A stretch of 64,000 nt of DNA from Thamnaconus septentrionalis (GCA_009823395.1 CM020507.1:12576001-12640000); one strand, 5' to 3'; numbered from the stretch's first letter, positions 15,685 through 29,210 are shown. Numbers and translations: made by a program. The notes: a model not told the origin generated them from the letters alone.

Positions 15685-18600
15685 CATGCATCAGGGTATT
15701 GGCCTCCACAGGGTCGCCTAGTTTTGAAGGACTGATGCGAACATTACAAAGACACACGTCGTGCAGAAGAGGGGAGCTGATAAACGAGCTGTGTGTGTGA
15801 CCTCCAACTGCTTTTGGAGTGCAACATAAAAGTACATAAGGTCACACTATGTAGTTGATAGTAACAGAGACACATACTTGTAAAGAGGTGTTTTTTTTCC
15901 CAAAATAGAAAGAGGCTGGTAAGCTGTGAAAATTGAATTTTTGGAGAGCATTTGTATTTTTTTAATATATTTGTTTCTGTGAACACCCTTTTGTCTCAGA
16001 TGATCCGTTCTTTTTTCAGCACTGTGTTTTTTTTTTTTTTTTTTATTAAATCAAACTAATATTTAAGTTCCACTCGAAATTCCATGTGATTTTTACCATT
16101 CAAGCAGCCAATCAGATCTGGTTTACACATAAAGCAGAAAAAGATTCAGGCCACTTGTTCTGTGCTGTGTAAATTCAACCCCCAATTTTTTAAGCATTAG
16201 TTGGGCCAAGATACCCACGTAGAGACTTCTAGCTGAGATCCAGCAAGGCCAAGATTATAGAATGGATTCTGCTCGCGTGACCTTTAATTAACATTGTTAA
16301 GTCCTTTGCAGCGTTACAGATCAGTGCTAACTCTATTAGGGCAGATCAGCATTATTCCAGTGTGTAATGGTGAGCCCTGTATCTCTCAGGAGCTCAGGTA
16401 CAAATAAGGACTTGCGCTAATGCCACTGGAGGCATTAGCCCGAGCCACACCCTGTGGTAGGAGTCACTACCAATCTCAGGTAGCTTTAACAAGGTCAGCA
16501 CATTGGGGTCAATTAGCCGGCTTGGACAGGGTCATGTGACAAAAGCACAGAGAGAGAGAAGAAAATAAACAGGGTGGGTCAGAGGTGTTGTGTTCATGAA
16601 CATGTTGATCTGCGAAATAGGAGCCAAATGAGGATGGGAGTGTGAACTTAGCAAACTGTACACAGCAAACATTAACACTCGAAACGGTTTTAATCAGAAA
16701 AGTTAATAAATAATAATAATAAATATTTGCAGAAATGTAAAATTAAAAAAAAGGAAATTACAGCCCAGAGGAGCCAATATGACATTGAACCCATCGACCC
16801 AATGACTTGATACAAGGCGCAACTTAAAGAGTCTCTCACAAAGATGGAATGAATAAGGTTCAAACAAAAAACACTCTTAAAGAGGACATAAAAAGTGCCA
16901 TCAAAAGGAAAACACACAGAAACACGACAAGACGAACTGGCAAAGGACAAAGGGAGACAAGGAGTATTTCTACCAGTGGGCTGGGGGACACAGGTGACAA
17001 CAGGACAGACACCCACTTCAACAAAGGTAAAACCTAAAGACACACAGAACAGGAAACAGAACTACTGAAATAAAACACAAAGTGGGAGACGAGACCTGAC
17101 CTGAACATGACTTAATTCGACTTGACGGGTCATGACAGTAGCTGGAGGGTTGTTAGTGCAGCCTGATGGAAACAACGCTGCACCCTGGACGCACCAACAG
17201 CATCCTGCAGATGAAATGATCCAGCTCTGCAGAAATCATCACTTTCACAAGCTTTCCACAAAGCACTGGCTCACGTGGTGAAGACGATGAAGGCTCAGCC
17301 ATGCAGAAGAGAAAGCAGAAACCAATTCACATCATCCTCAAACAATCAGACTTTAAACATATTGAAAAACTCAGAGAACCATCTACATTTTTCCCTCATT
17401 TGAGTTAAATTGCAATTTAGAACAGTGGAAGCACGATAAGTGAAAACAAGAAATGGCTCAAAGCATAAAAAAAGCATGACGAGCTCCTCAGAGAGAACAC
17501 TTCACTCTGAGTTATTGGCGTGACAATAACTCATTGGTGTATTCTGCCGCGAAACGCTGTGAAACCCTGTTTCCCGCTTCTGCAGAGGCGAAGACGCATC
17601 TGACGCTGCTGCTGACAAACGCCACCATTGTTCTCGGAGGCCGGAGGCTGAGGACAGCTGCAAAGAGTTGTGTCAAAACAGCTTGATGCTCTTTTACGTC
17701 ATTCACTTCAAAGTAGAAGGAAGGGTTTAAACCAGAAAGAGTTCGCAGACCAGGCAGGAGTTCAGGCCCTGCGTACTGTGGTCAATAGCACCACATTAAA
17801 GCGGCGAATGGACACAACTGCGGTGGAAAAAAACGACCCCGTTCTTGTTTGAGAGACATTTATTAGGTTAAACACACAAGACGTCACAGGTGGCTAAACG
17901 CGTGGCTGCTTCACCTCTGCACATTGCCAAACAGTCAAGCAGTTTCCGCAGTCATTTGCCAATTCAATCAGTACACCAACAACTACAGCTTTGGCTGCAT
18001 GATTTCAAAATAAAAAACACAAGCATTAAATAAGAAATGAACAGTATGATAGTAGAAAGTATGTTATTGTAGTAAAATGCACTTCCAACGCCATTTTCCC
18101 CACACTTCACGTGGCAAAAGTGCACTTTACACAGCATTTTGTGTTGCTCTATTTATCATTTTATTGCAGAAACATACTCCACTATAGAGCTGTGGGGGCT
18201 TGCTGGCAGAGGGCAGAGTTTCTTCATGGTGACCTTGCTCCTCCTCCCAGTCTGCCTGATGGATTGATTTTTCTTTTTTTTTTAATTTCATGTCTGGATT
18301 GAAGATCACACTCCTCTTAGTGAAAATCCGCACCACGAGTTACAGAATTCTCCTTTAAAGATTTATAATTTGCTATCGTAATTTTTTTGGTGCACACAGC
18401 CATGACATGCTGTCAGCAACAGTAAAATAAATACTCTTACATTTTATGATACCCCGTAACGGTAGAGAACCCTAGTTAAAGAAAAAAAAAATGGCACCAG
18501 AGGTTTCAGCAGTCGGTTGATTTATTTTCAGCAAATACTCCACGAGCGAACAGAAGCATACTTGTTCAGCCCCAAGCAGTAAATTGATACGTCAGCTGAT

Positions 18601-19175
18601 GACTAGCTGGAAAACAAGCAAATGGAGTGCTAAATTCATCCCTGTGGAGCTGTATGGAAAGCAGAGCTAAAAAGACGGTAAATATTCCCTTTGCACTCAC
18701 CAGGTGAACAGAATCCAGACCTTAAGTCAATACCGATCATTTGGATGTGCCGGGTTTGAGTAAGTTTAAATGAACTGTTGGCTGAGCCAATATTTGCTCC
18801 TCGGAGGGTGAATCCTCCCACAGGTCAACACTGTGAAAATGAGCACAGACGGGCTTGGAGTCCATCGGCCGTCTTTTGGAGTTCACGCTCAGAACGACAA
18901 GTGTCGCGGGTGAGGAGGAGGATGGAACACATGAGGCAGCAGGCAAGATGTGTGCCACAAATTTGTGCCCTGCTGCGGCCTAATCGCTCTTTGAATGTGG
19001 CAGCTGGAGCAGTAGCTGCGCAGCTGTGTGCGTGTGTGTGTGTGTGCGTGAGATAGAATGTGTGTGTAGTACTGTTGCAGTTGCAGTGGTTAAAGAGAGA
19101 TTTTTCCCCGTTGAGAACAAAGCATTACAGTGGCTGAGAGTAGGGCAGCACACACCGCTGACGCATGAAGTAAAG

Positions 19176-19216
<41 letters not shown>

Positions 19217-21953
19217 CTTGTGAGTTAAGCACTCTTGGGGGAATTAGGGCCTAATGAAAAGCAGACGGCCGAAAGTCCTCGGCGGGCTCTGAGTTAGCGT
19301 GACAATGTGCTAATGTCGTTTGTTGCACTTGAATGCGCCACGGTTTCCGTCTCTGCCAGCAAATTTCTGTTTGGTTTTGAGGTTCGCCAAGGCGTATTTT
19401 TGTGTGTGTGTGTGTGTGTGTCGTTGTGTGTGTGTGTGTGTGTGTTTGTTTCGTGTCATGTCATTGTTTCTCGCTTGCAGCTTCCTCTTTTACTCCCCCG
19501 TGTATCTTGTCATGTTCCCACTTCCTGTCTGTGTTCTTTCCCCTCCTTTTTCTGATTAGCCTCATTAGCTTCTTCTGGTCCTCGTTAGCCCAGCTTTCCT
19601 GCGGTATTAAAGTACTTGTGGCCTCATTGTGGAGCTGCTGTGTTTTTGCATCTGTGTCTTCAGTCCTTATGTGGGCCTTTTCATTCTGTATTTGGTTTTA
19701 AATCTTGGAGAGAAAAAAAAGACGAACACAAAAGTTAGAAGCAGCTGTTTACAAAAATAAAGTATTTACAGTCCACATTTGTATATAATGGCGAAGTGTA
19801 CTTTTGAAGGGGTTAGTTGGCCAGCGGTTAGCAATGATGCATGTGACACCAGCGGTGCCGAGTTAAGATGCCACATCAATAGCATTCCTGTTCTACCACC
19901 AAATTTGTTTCCAGAAGAAAGCTGCAGCTCAACCAGAAGAACGTGAGAGCACGACAGACTCTGAAGAGGTTTCAAGCTTAAAATGACCGCGATTGGGATG
20001 TCACTGTGGAGGGGTGGCTATTGAAAATGTTGATAATCCATCTGGCAAAATCCTATGAGTGGATAAAGGTAGCACAAACAAAACCAACACCTGACCTTCT
20101 GTCAAACTGACAAAAATGAAACCGTTCAAAAGGGACAAAAAGGAGAGGAAATAATGTCTCACTGAATGACGCCTCACTGTGATTAACTTGACATAACGCA
20201 GCGCAACTGTACTTTTCTTGAACAGCGAAACTTTCAAACAATGTGCTTGTCACACGAGAGAAAATGACTCTCTCACCAGGACTTTCCCGCCGTTCCACGA
20301 GTCCTGCGGAAAGTCTTAACCACAGCGTTCATTTGAGGCAGTGGCAACCGAAAATGACGCCGACAATCACACAGCTATTCATAAAACTTGATCAGATAAA
20401 TTAGAGGTAGTTTCCAAGAAGCTCCAGATACCAATGGAGACACCAGCGGAGGTTTTTATAAAAAAAAAAAAAAAAAAAAGCCCTTCTACTTGTCGTAGAC
20501 CAAAACAAGAGAATCTTGTTGCTAGAAATTCTGGTTCAAGATCATGTCTTCAATGAGCTTGTTGTTCACACAAGCAGCCAATGTGAAACGCATGTGTTTA
20601 TACATGCAGAAATAGTTTGGGTGAGTGGCCTGCAAACAGCAACGCCACAGTGCCAGACCAGCAGCATTATATCGGCTACTTTTTAATATTTTTTATGTAT
20701 TTTGATCAACCCACTAATAAATCCAACGTGACTACACTTCAGTCATCCTTATTACCCGCGTTGTGTTTATCTTATGTCCGTGTTTCCTTATTTAGTGGCT
20801 GCAAGTGGAACCAGAAATGTTCAGAGGAAGTCAGATGAATTGTCAGACTAAATGGCTGCTTCCATAATCGTCATCAGATAAATGCTGTTTAATGTAGAGT
20901 TCCTGGCGTACTTAGTCTATAATGAAGCCAAATTTTGTGGGTCTGTCAATGCTGTCATTTGCTTCTCAGGCTAATTGCTTGTCACGCGTTGGATATCAGA
21001 GTGTGAGTTTCAGAGAGTCACAGTGCTTTGATATTTTGATGAAATTGGGATATACTTTGTCAAACCTTTGAAAATATGGAATCTTTCTTTTTCAGTGCGC
21101 TGTACTTTCACATGTTCCAGCAGCACTTTTGATGTGTGCAGCTGGGACGACAGTCTGCAGATGTCCTGTTTTCAAAAGCAGTGAGCTCACCAACTTCGGC
21201 AGCTGCAGCCTTTAAAGAGAGAAAAGTTTGTGAAGGTAAAACAGGCTCAGGTCAGGATTAGTCTGCCTTTGTGATTTCCCTCTGGCACACACTCCAACTG
21301 AAGTGAGCTGCCGAATGGAAGATGGGGCAACTTCCCTAGTGGCTGTTGTTTTACTCATCGCTGAGTTCCCCCTGACTTCAGAGAGCCGCAGACAATCAGG
21401 CCGTACCTGCACAGCATAATCGACAGTGACAGGAAACAATAGTGGGAAGTTTTTGAGGAAGCAGACGAATCTTTGATTGTCTCAGCGTGAGCAGGAGTGT
21501 CTTTCTACAGTGAGGCTCACATTCAGGGCGAGCAAAGCCTAGAAAAAGTCCAGCGATGTTTCCCTGTGTTAGCCACAATGAGCGAGAGTGAGTCAAAATC
21601 TGTGATGATAGCATATACAAATACAATGACAGTCGACAAGCGCTGTGACAACCACTGAGCCAAACGTGTTAATCACACGGGTTACAGTTTACTCTGAGTC
21701 TTAACGCAAACAAAGGTGGAGGGAGGGAGATCCTAAGTCGAGTCAGGACGGCGGGTTTGGGTGAAGAGGCTGAAATGACTTTTGAAAGTGTAAAATTGTG
21801 TAACTTTATTGCAAAAGAATGACAATATCGCTGTTAGGTTAATGGGTTTGGTTCCTTCAAAATTTTGAGAAATCAAATCCTACATTTTAATGAAAGGATC
21901 AATAACCAAGAGGCTGTAAGTATGGGGAGGTTGCTGTTAAATTATGATTGAAA

Positions 21954-21954
<1 letters not shown>

Positions 21955-22022
<68 letters not shown>

Positions 22023-22102
22023 TGTGGGTGGGCCCATTAGCCCACAACCTCTCATAAGTTATGGGTCAGCGGGTTTGGAAAAGTTGTGATGAACCTCAGC
22101 CC

Positions 22103-22176
<74 letters not shown>
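21955..22176. repeat. Inverted pair of GT and CA microsatellites
   Basis: A GT run (21955-22020, about 33 copies) is followed after an 85-bp spacer by a CA run (22106-22176, about 35 copies). The two runs are reverse complements, so one strand could fold into a hairpin with a stem of more than 60 bp. Confidence 0.95.
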
Positions 22177-22179
<3 letters not shown>

Positions 22180-22868
22180 AGACTTACCACAGCACACATT
22201 ACCTCAACGTTGTGCCAAAAACCACATTCGCAGACACACACACTGAAAAAACACCTCGATCATGTGACACCGATCATGTGTGTGTGTGTGTGTGTGTGCG
22301 CATGCATCGCGTGGTGCTTGTTTTTATTGAAGTTTTATGATGAAACACGAAGACTGGCCCTAATTCAAACCATATGACGGCGCCGGTGTTTGATCTCCGC
22401 CAGCTCTGTGAGTCACTGAGTCGCGGTGTGTGTGGTCACACGTTCACTTTACACATGTGATGAGTTAATGGTCATTTGCACATATAAACGTAGACAAATA
22501 GAGAGCAGTTCCTGAACAGAGCACTACACAAATGCTAGTCCATTGGCATCGGCCTCCTGTAGGCTCGGAAGATCCTACTCTTTCTTTCACAAATCTGAGT
22601 GAACATGAAGAGAATTATCCTCAAATTGCTCAGCTTCCACGAGGGTGAAACAACAAATTAAGACAAGGCAAACAAACACTCACATCATACATTCTTCACC
22701 ATTCACACAGTTGAATTGGAAGCAGGAAAAAGTGATATACTTTGTCTGGACACAGTAAGTAAAATGATAATAAAATTTTATTTACTTGTTTTTCAATCAT
22801 TCATTTTGAAATCTAGTGATGCCATTTATTTTATCTATTGACTTGCAGCAACTTTTGTTTAGAGGAAA
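22177..22868. other. Intergenic, no gene seen
   Basis: A short GT run lies at about 22278-22298. No coding or RNA feature is recognisable. Confidence 0.5.
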
Positions 22869-23029
22869 TTTCGCAAAATATTTTGTACCTCTATCCTCCT
22901 GTGAGGTCTCGCGGGACGAGATTTTACGAGAATTACGGCTGATGCGCTTCGCACCATACAATGGAAACACCTGCAAATCGCAATTGTACTTTGCCGAAAT
23001 TTTAGAAATATTGCTTTTATTTTGCGAAA
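22869..23029. mobile_element. Possible MITE-like palindromic element
   Basis: TTTCGCAAAAT at 22869-22879 has an exact reverse complement at 23019-23029, and AT-rich similarity extends beyond both motifs. The 161-bp span is the size of a short MITE. No target duplication could be fixed, so the boundaries and class are uncertain. Confidence 0.35.
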
Positions 23030-25401
23030 ACTGTAATGAACAGTTGAACAGTTGCTTTCTGATGACATCAACTGTGACACACTCTTCACCCAATCAGTTC
23101 AGCTTTAATTTGTTCACAGCTGTCGGCAAACTACAATAGTTCCTGTTCTGTTCAGGTTCCATTATGATGGGGTCACTTGCCTCAACTTTTCTTTTCTTCC
23201 AGGGTTCCAGCCCTCTTTCAGTTCTTTTCTCCACTCTACCTAGAATCGCTCCCTCCTGCAAGCCTCTCCTCTCCCGTTCCATTCACACTCTATCTCTCGC
23301 TCCCCCTCCCGAGATGCCTCTCACTCTCGCTTCTCTCACGCTCGCTCGCAGGTTTTCTTTCGGATTCTCACCAGCGCTCGTCTTGTGCTGATAGCCTGAT
23401 CACCGGGGAAATCTCAGAGCGGAGCAGTACAAAGCTGCAAACCCCCATGACTGCCTCTCTGGTTCCTATCACAACCCTATGAGAGATTCACCCAACACAG
23501 CGAGTGCTGGGACACGTGCACACATGCACGTACGCACGCACGCAGAGAGGGTGTTTGCGTGCCAAAACATAACGTCTATCTGTTTGTATTAATTCTATTT
23601 TTGAATCTGAGCAGAACTCTATGATGGCTTTCATGTTCCATTAGGGGGAGATGCACTCTCTTTTTTACACACGAACACAAACACGCACGCACACATAAAC
23701 ACATTTACACTGACAACCAAGCGTCCAAGGCATAACATTTCTGTCATTGGCACCACCATCAGAATTTAAGTTACCTTCAATGAATTTACCCATTACATTT
23801 GCCTTTTACTGTGTGACTGCAGGAATCCTGTTGTTCACTCACTCGTGCTGCACCTGGAGGATTAGATCGGTTTAGGAACGGCTTCATGTCGATCTCTAAC
23901 AAAACAAAACAAACACTGAAAGAGGATGTTGGATAAGACAAAGAGGCGGCCATGTTATCCAGGATTAGCTAGTCTGCTTCTGTCCTTGGCTCATTACCTA
24001 TGGTGGCTGAGAGGGCTCAATATTCGCAGCTGAGGGAAGCACGTGCACACTGACACCTCTTTGTGTGTGTGTAGAAAACCATCCAAAACATGGATGAAAG
24101 CAAAGGGTACAAACAACTAGACTCTATCTATGATAAATTGTTCATTTAATTTGCGCTGAGTGAGTTTGACATTTGAAGTTTCCTTCATGGTCAGTGCAGT
24201 TTTCCTGTTCTGATAGCTTTTAGAAACAACAGAAGCAAAGGCTGTCTTTCGAAACAAGAAAGACACAATGGGACAGTTGACATCTACTGGAGCAAATCCA
24301 GAGCCTGCAGTATCAGTGTGGGTCTCCAACATATGTGTAATTAATCCTACTGCCAGAGGAGGGAGACAGGGAGCTTCATGTTTTTTTTTTTTTTTTTTAA
24401 TTGTTTGAGCACGAAACAATTTTTAAATCCCTAAAATGTCTTCCAGTCCTTAGAAAACAGAAAAGTCCATCTTTTACTTATTTTGCTGACTTTGCTTTTC
24501 TGAGAGTGTGCGCTAATCTGCTCAACTCGGGAAATCAGCCCTTGTGAAGTCACAAAGAGCACCGGTACCTCAACAACACCTCTCCCAGGTTAGTGACAAC
24601 GTTCCTTGCCAGTGTTTATTCTGCCACGTCAAACCATCACAGCTAAGTGAGGCTGCACCGCTGGAGTGCAACATTCTTCCATCCGTCCGCTCTCTATCAC
24701 CGTTTACCCTGCACTAACGGTCATGAGGGTGCTGGAGGCAGCTCTCCGAGGGGAAAGGTGTGGTTACCATAGACAAGTAGCCAACTCATCACAGGGCCAA
24801 CAAACAACCATTTGCACTCAGACGGTTTGGAACTGCTCATACCACCGCACGAGGAGGCCGTTTAGAGGGATTAGAGCTGTCAGGGACATCAAGCCCAACT
24901 AATTATTCTGTTATCGCGCCACACTGCCGGGTGTGTCTTTGCGAGCGCCTGTGTGTGAAAGCGGCACACAGGAATGAGAAATAGAAATTCAAGCTAGGAA
25001 TTATTTAAAAAGAAAAATAAGAAACAGCAAATCGGACTGGAAACTGATGATTTTTTCATATGTTTACAAATTCATTGTATGTAAAGAATCCTGTTAAGAA
25101 AACACCCTATGGGGGTCACGCTGCGTGTGCATGATGTGGAGCTTCAGGCCTGACACAACAAAGGATTAAAGAAAGGGAGGAGATGTTGCTTGTTTTAGGG
25201 AGAAAAAAATGGGCGGATGGTAGAGACGAGGAGGAGACGAGTGACCTAGCTCATCTCTTCACGGATGACTGCATTTGTATCCAAACATCCCAACATGCAC
25301 TGCTCTGCCACACGGGGCGAAATCATGCCTGCAGCACCCAATCAGCCATGGCCTTTTACCACCTCGCCGCTGGGCAGATAGTGTGCGAGGCGAGATAGTG
25401 A

Positions 25402-25440
<39 letters not shown>

Positions 25441-27552
25441 CAGGCGTGAGTGTGTGTGCGTGCGCCGGCGTGCCTGTGCGCACGTTTGCAGATACAGACC
25501 TCCTCACTGCGCTGCCTCTCTGATTTATCTTCAAACAGACAGCTCAGCCGTCTCCTCTCCCACACCTCCGACTCCTTCCCGCATCCTCGCTCCCCGTCTC
25601 TCTGACGCTTGCCACCGATGCATTCATCATCCCGGTACCTCTCTCCTCTCTCAGTCCAACTCTCCCCGTCTCCCCTTCCAATCATTTTGTGACCTCCCCC
25701 GCCCCTCCTTCCTTCCTTCTATCCATCCCCCTATCTGCATGTGCTTCCCGCAGGGCGTACAATTTCCTGAATCTCACCCAAGTGGAAAGATTTAAGATTT
25801 AATACATCCCCTGCTCGTGTAATATGCTAAGGCCTCAGAGGAAAGAGTAGGGTGTGAGAGGGAGAGGAGAGGAAGAGGCAAGCCCTTCGAGGTGAACCAT
25901 ACACATATGGCTGTTTAGCAGCTTCATGTGATACAAAGATAGAAATGTGAGTCATGCCCCAAATCACATAGACTTAAGAGCAGTACCATTTTCAGCAATT
26001 ATTTATCAATGTGTTGAGACCAGAGAGGCAGGTGAACACTTTTGTGCACATATAAATGGGCATTTATCAGCATGGGTGTGAGAACAGGGTACAACCAGAG
26101 TAGACCAGAAGCCACTGATAGAGCATCAGTTCTAATCTGTGAAACCAGGCAGGTTCCCTCATACATACTGTATGTAGTTGGTAGCAGTTGACGCTCAATC
26201 ACAACTAAAAGGAAACAATCCAGTTGCCTTGCTAGGTTAAAATACTTAATTTCCCTGGTTAAAATGCCCACATTTCTTAGATTTTCTTTGAGCAAACATC
26301 CCTTTTTCATTTGACAATCAACAAATTGAAATATAAGTTGATGGAGGGGGAAAAAAGCACAAAATGTATAAAAGAAAAAGTCAAGAAATGAGTTTAAGTA
26401 GGTCAAGGCTTGGAGAAAAAAGGAAAAGATGTAAGAATAAACAGCAGCAAGAATGTTGTGACCAAGTGAATCAGTGTTATTGACTGGAAGGCAGCTGTCC
26501 TTTCATGCAGTTGGAGTCACAGATGGTCACATCACATTAATTCATCCTTTATCTGACTTGCCAACTCTTATTTATGTTTGTGACCTGATAGTCTGGACTG
26601 GATCCTGTGAGGTCCCATACGTGAGTCATTGGGTGTGAAGTGATCAATCTTACCAGGATCACTTTCAAAACGTCAGCTTTAAGAAAGTATAAAGGATACA
26701 TACTGTATACCTATATACAGTTTAACCTCTTGTAATCCTGTATTCCAGAAGGCCCCAAACGTTCTATGGGCTGGAGTCAAGGCATTATTTTCACAATGTG
26801 GCCCTTAAGGTATGTGTAAGTGTGTTTTGTGGCTAAGACACAATTCATGACAATGGCACAAAAAAATACATCACCACCGTCATTGAATGGATGAGTTGGT
26901 TGCAATGAGTTGGTGGCTACTGCCCTCTGCTGGTGAAAAGTGTTTTATTTAAGCACAGCAAAGATATTTTGGAATCAGTGATTTTACCAGTTGTGTATGC
27001 CATTACTATTTTTGCAGTGGGCAGAGAGGAACTAATAAACAGTGCAGAAAGGAACAAGCGAAAAAAGGTGCTAAGGTTATTTTAAAAATTCAATATTCTA
27101 CATTGAAATGAAAACAAGTAACACCAGGCTTTAAAATAAATGTATGCTGTAAGACTTCATTGTATCTTTGAAGTACTGTTTGTTGAGATAAATTGGAAGG
27201 GAGAGAAATAGATATGTGGCTGAGAACTTGGAATGCAGATGATTTGTTTCATTCGAACAGAGCACCCATGTGCCTAAAAATGTGATGTAAAAGATGTGAA
27301 TAGTGTAAAATCAAGTGAGCTAAGATATCCACCAAAGTTAGCAGTGAACATGAGATAAACCAACTGAGTAAAATCTTTCGGGTATCATCAAAAGGATTGT
27401 AAAAACATTAATATTTTTTGTCTGACTCAGAACACTCTCCACTGACGTCATCTTGACCCATTCTCATTGTGGTACACTTCAAAACTTCTGAAAAACCAAA
27501 CACGACTAAACCACAGATTATCAAAATTCCCTTTAGTTCCTTTTAAACCTGA
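23030..27552. other. Intergenic, no gene seen
   Basis: There is a pyrimidine-rich stretch at 23180-23350, a poly-T run at about 24380-24398 and a GT run at about 25408-25434. No protein-like exon was found. The last part approaches the decayed left edge of the tRNA array. Confidence 0.5.
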
Positions 27553-27818
27553 TCTCACAAGCTTGTTTGATCAAATGAAAAGAATGTCATTATATACAAT
27601 AAGCATCACCTGCTGAAGAAACGTGATTTGGAAGGACTTGCGTAGCATTAAACCTGCACGAAAATAAAGTGAGATAAATAAACCTACAAAGTCAAGACCA
27701 TCCATAATAAACATGGAGATGTGACCATTCTTCACATGCATTGGCATATGATAATGGCTTAATTTCAGACTTTTGTGCTATTCCTGTGTGTCTCCCAGGA
27801 ATACCCACTGCCAGCGCA

Positions 27819-27891
27819 GTTTCAGTAGTGCACTGGTCATCACGTTCGCCTCAGACGCAAATGGCCCCCGGTTCGAAACCGGGCAGAAACA
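27819..27891 (+). pseudogene. tRNA-Val-like pseudogene, anticodon position CAG
   Basis: Leftmost Val copy, the most diverged. Acceptor pair 6 is A-A, the anticodon stem has a mismatch, and the loop reads CTCAGAC, giving CAG (a leucine anticodon) in a valine body. The B box is intact. Confidence 0.75.
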
Positions 27892-28020
27892 GCATATTTT
27901 TGTCTCTCACAAGCTTATTTGAACTTATACAATCAATGTCACTGACGTGTCTCGTTTCCAATTACCATCACCTGCCAAGGGAAAAAAAAAGGTGGTTGGC
28001 AGCAAGAAAAACTCACACCA

Positions 28021-28092
28021 CTCCCCGTCGGGGAATCGAACCCCGGTCTTCCGCGTGACAGGCGGAGATACTGTGCACTATACTAACGAGGA
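28021..28092 (-). tRNA. tRNA-Asp(GTC), D-loop variant
   Basis: 72 nt with a complete cloverleaf except that the conserved D-loop GG reads GC, which should weaken the D-loop/T-loop contact. First Asp copy of the array. Confidence 0.75.
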
Positions 28093-28277
28093 CTTGTGCA
28101 GTTTCACCCCTGAATTTGAACAAGGTAGGATAACTGAACCTACCAGGTCAAGACCATCCACAACAAAGACGTGGAGATGTGACTTTCCTTAACATGAATT
28201 GGCAAGAGGTAATGGCTTAAATTTCAGACTTTTGTGCTATTCCTGTGTGTCTCCCAGGAATACCCACAGCCAGCGCA

Positions 28278-28350
28278 GTTTCTGTAGTGTAGTGGTTATC
28301 ACGTTACTTAACACGCTGAAAGGTCCCCGGTTCGAAACCGGGCAGAAACA
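28278..28350 (+). pseudogene. tRNA-Val copy with disrupted anticodon arm (AAC-type)
   Basis: 73 nt. Acceptor, D and T arms are canonical, but the anticodon stem reads TTACTT..CGCTGAA instead of TTCGCCT..CGCGAA, so it no longer pairs. Real decay or consensus error are both possible. Confidence 0.65.
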
Positions 28351-28480
28351 ACGTTTTGTCTCTCACAAGCTGGTTCGATCAAATCCAATCAATGTCACTG
28401 ACATCTCTCCTTTTAATTGCCATCACCTGTTGTGGAAACAAAAAAAAAAAGATGGTTGGCAGCAAGAAAAACTCACACCA

Positions 28481-28553
28481 CTCTCCGTCGGGGAATCGAA
28501 GCCCGGTCTTCCGGCGTGACAGGCGGAGATACTGTCCACTATACTAACGAGGA
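28481..28553 (-). pseudogene. tRNA-Asp copy, B-box variant class, with insertion
   Basis: Carries the variant-class changes: C3-A70 acceptor mismatch and G53 to C, which breaks the B box and the top T-stem pair. An extra G in the anticodon stem makes it 73 nt. Confidence 0.7.
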
Positions 28554-28676
28554 CTTGTGCAGTGTCAGCCCTGCATATGAACAAGGTAGGATAACTGAAC
28601 CTACCAGGTCAAGACCATCCACAACAAAGACGTGGAAATGTGACTTTCCTTAACATGAATTGGCAAGAGGTAATGG

Positions 28677-29144
28677 TGTAGTATCTGAACCTATGTGCAT
28701 TAACCTGTGTATAGGAACTTGCTTGAACTTATGTCCGTGAACTCATTTTAACCAAGAAGGACCGGGCTGAACCTCCATATAAAGCAGTTATTGATTCCAT
28801 ATGGTGCCTCGGCAAAGGGGTCTGGTCAAGTGGGCTTCCTGTTATTCACCACCGTCGCCACATTCCTGCGCTGGCAGACACTTGGGGTACGGCCAAGAAA
28901 TGTATAGATTCACCCCCACTCCATGTATCTTCATCTCAGGTTACAGGAGTGTATAAGAGGAGATGTGAACAAAGGATCCTTGGGAGTTGCTCACATCAGG
29001 TCAAAGAGATCCCCCAGGCTTCCTAGGTGCCTGTTTGATTTCTGACTTCTTTGCAGTAAACCAGTTTTTATACAACCAAGTCAGTGTCAGCGAAGACTCC
29101 TTCAACATCTACATCCCTCGAAGCCACCTGAAGAATTCACCACA
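28677..29144. mobile_element. Solo LTR, copy 1
   Basis: 468 bp beginning TGTAGT and ending ACCACA (canonical TG...CA), flanked by ATGG duplications at 28673-28676 and 29145-29148. A TATA-like ATATAAAG lies inside. No internal retroelement sequence is present, so this is a solo LTR of an ERV- or gypsy-type element; family not determined. Confidence 0.85.
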
Positions 29145-29210
29145 ATGGCTTAAATTTCAGACTTTTGTGTTATTCCTGTGTGTCTCCCAAGAATAGTCAC
29201 TGCCAGCGCA

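Larger units (their letters stand above)
7638..21954. other. Intergenic, no gene seen; microsatellite-rich
   Basis: I found no exon resembling a known protein on either strand. Open frames are short, low-complexity or interrupted without splice logic. Simple repeats include GT/CA runs near 8380-8395, 10826-10860, 11588-11610, 15165-15272, 19180-19215 and 19401-19445, a GA run at 8550-8575 and a GAA run at 15630-15684. Long-range regulatory DNA for tle2 or smad4 is possible but not demonstrated. Confidence 0.5.

Noticed and set aside
28987..29196. Recurrent 69-residue frame inside the LTR (also in the other copies)
   Set aside because: It lies within the LTR and spans its right boundary into array spacer. 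No retroelement protein similarity is visible.
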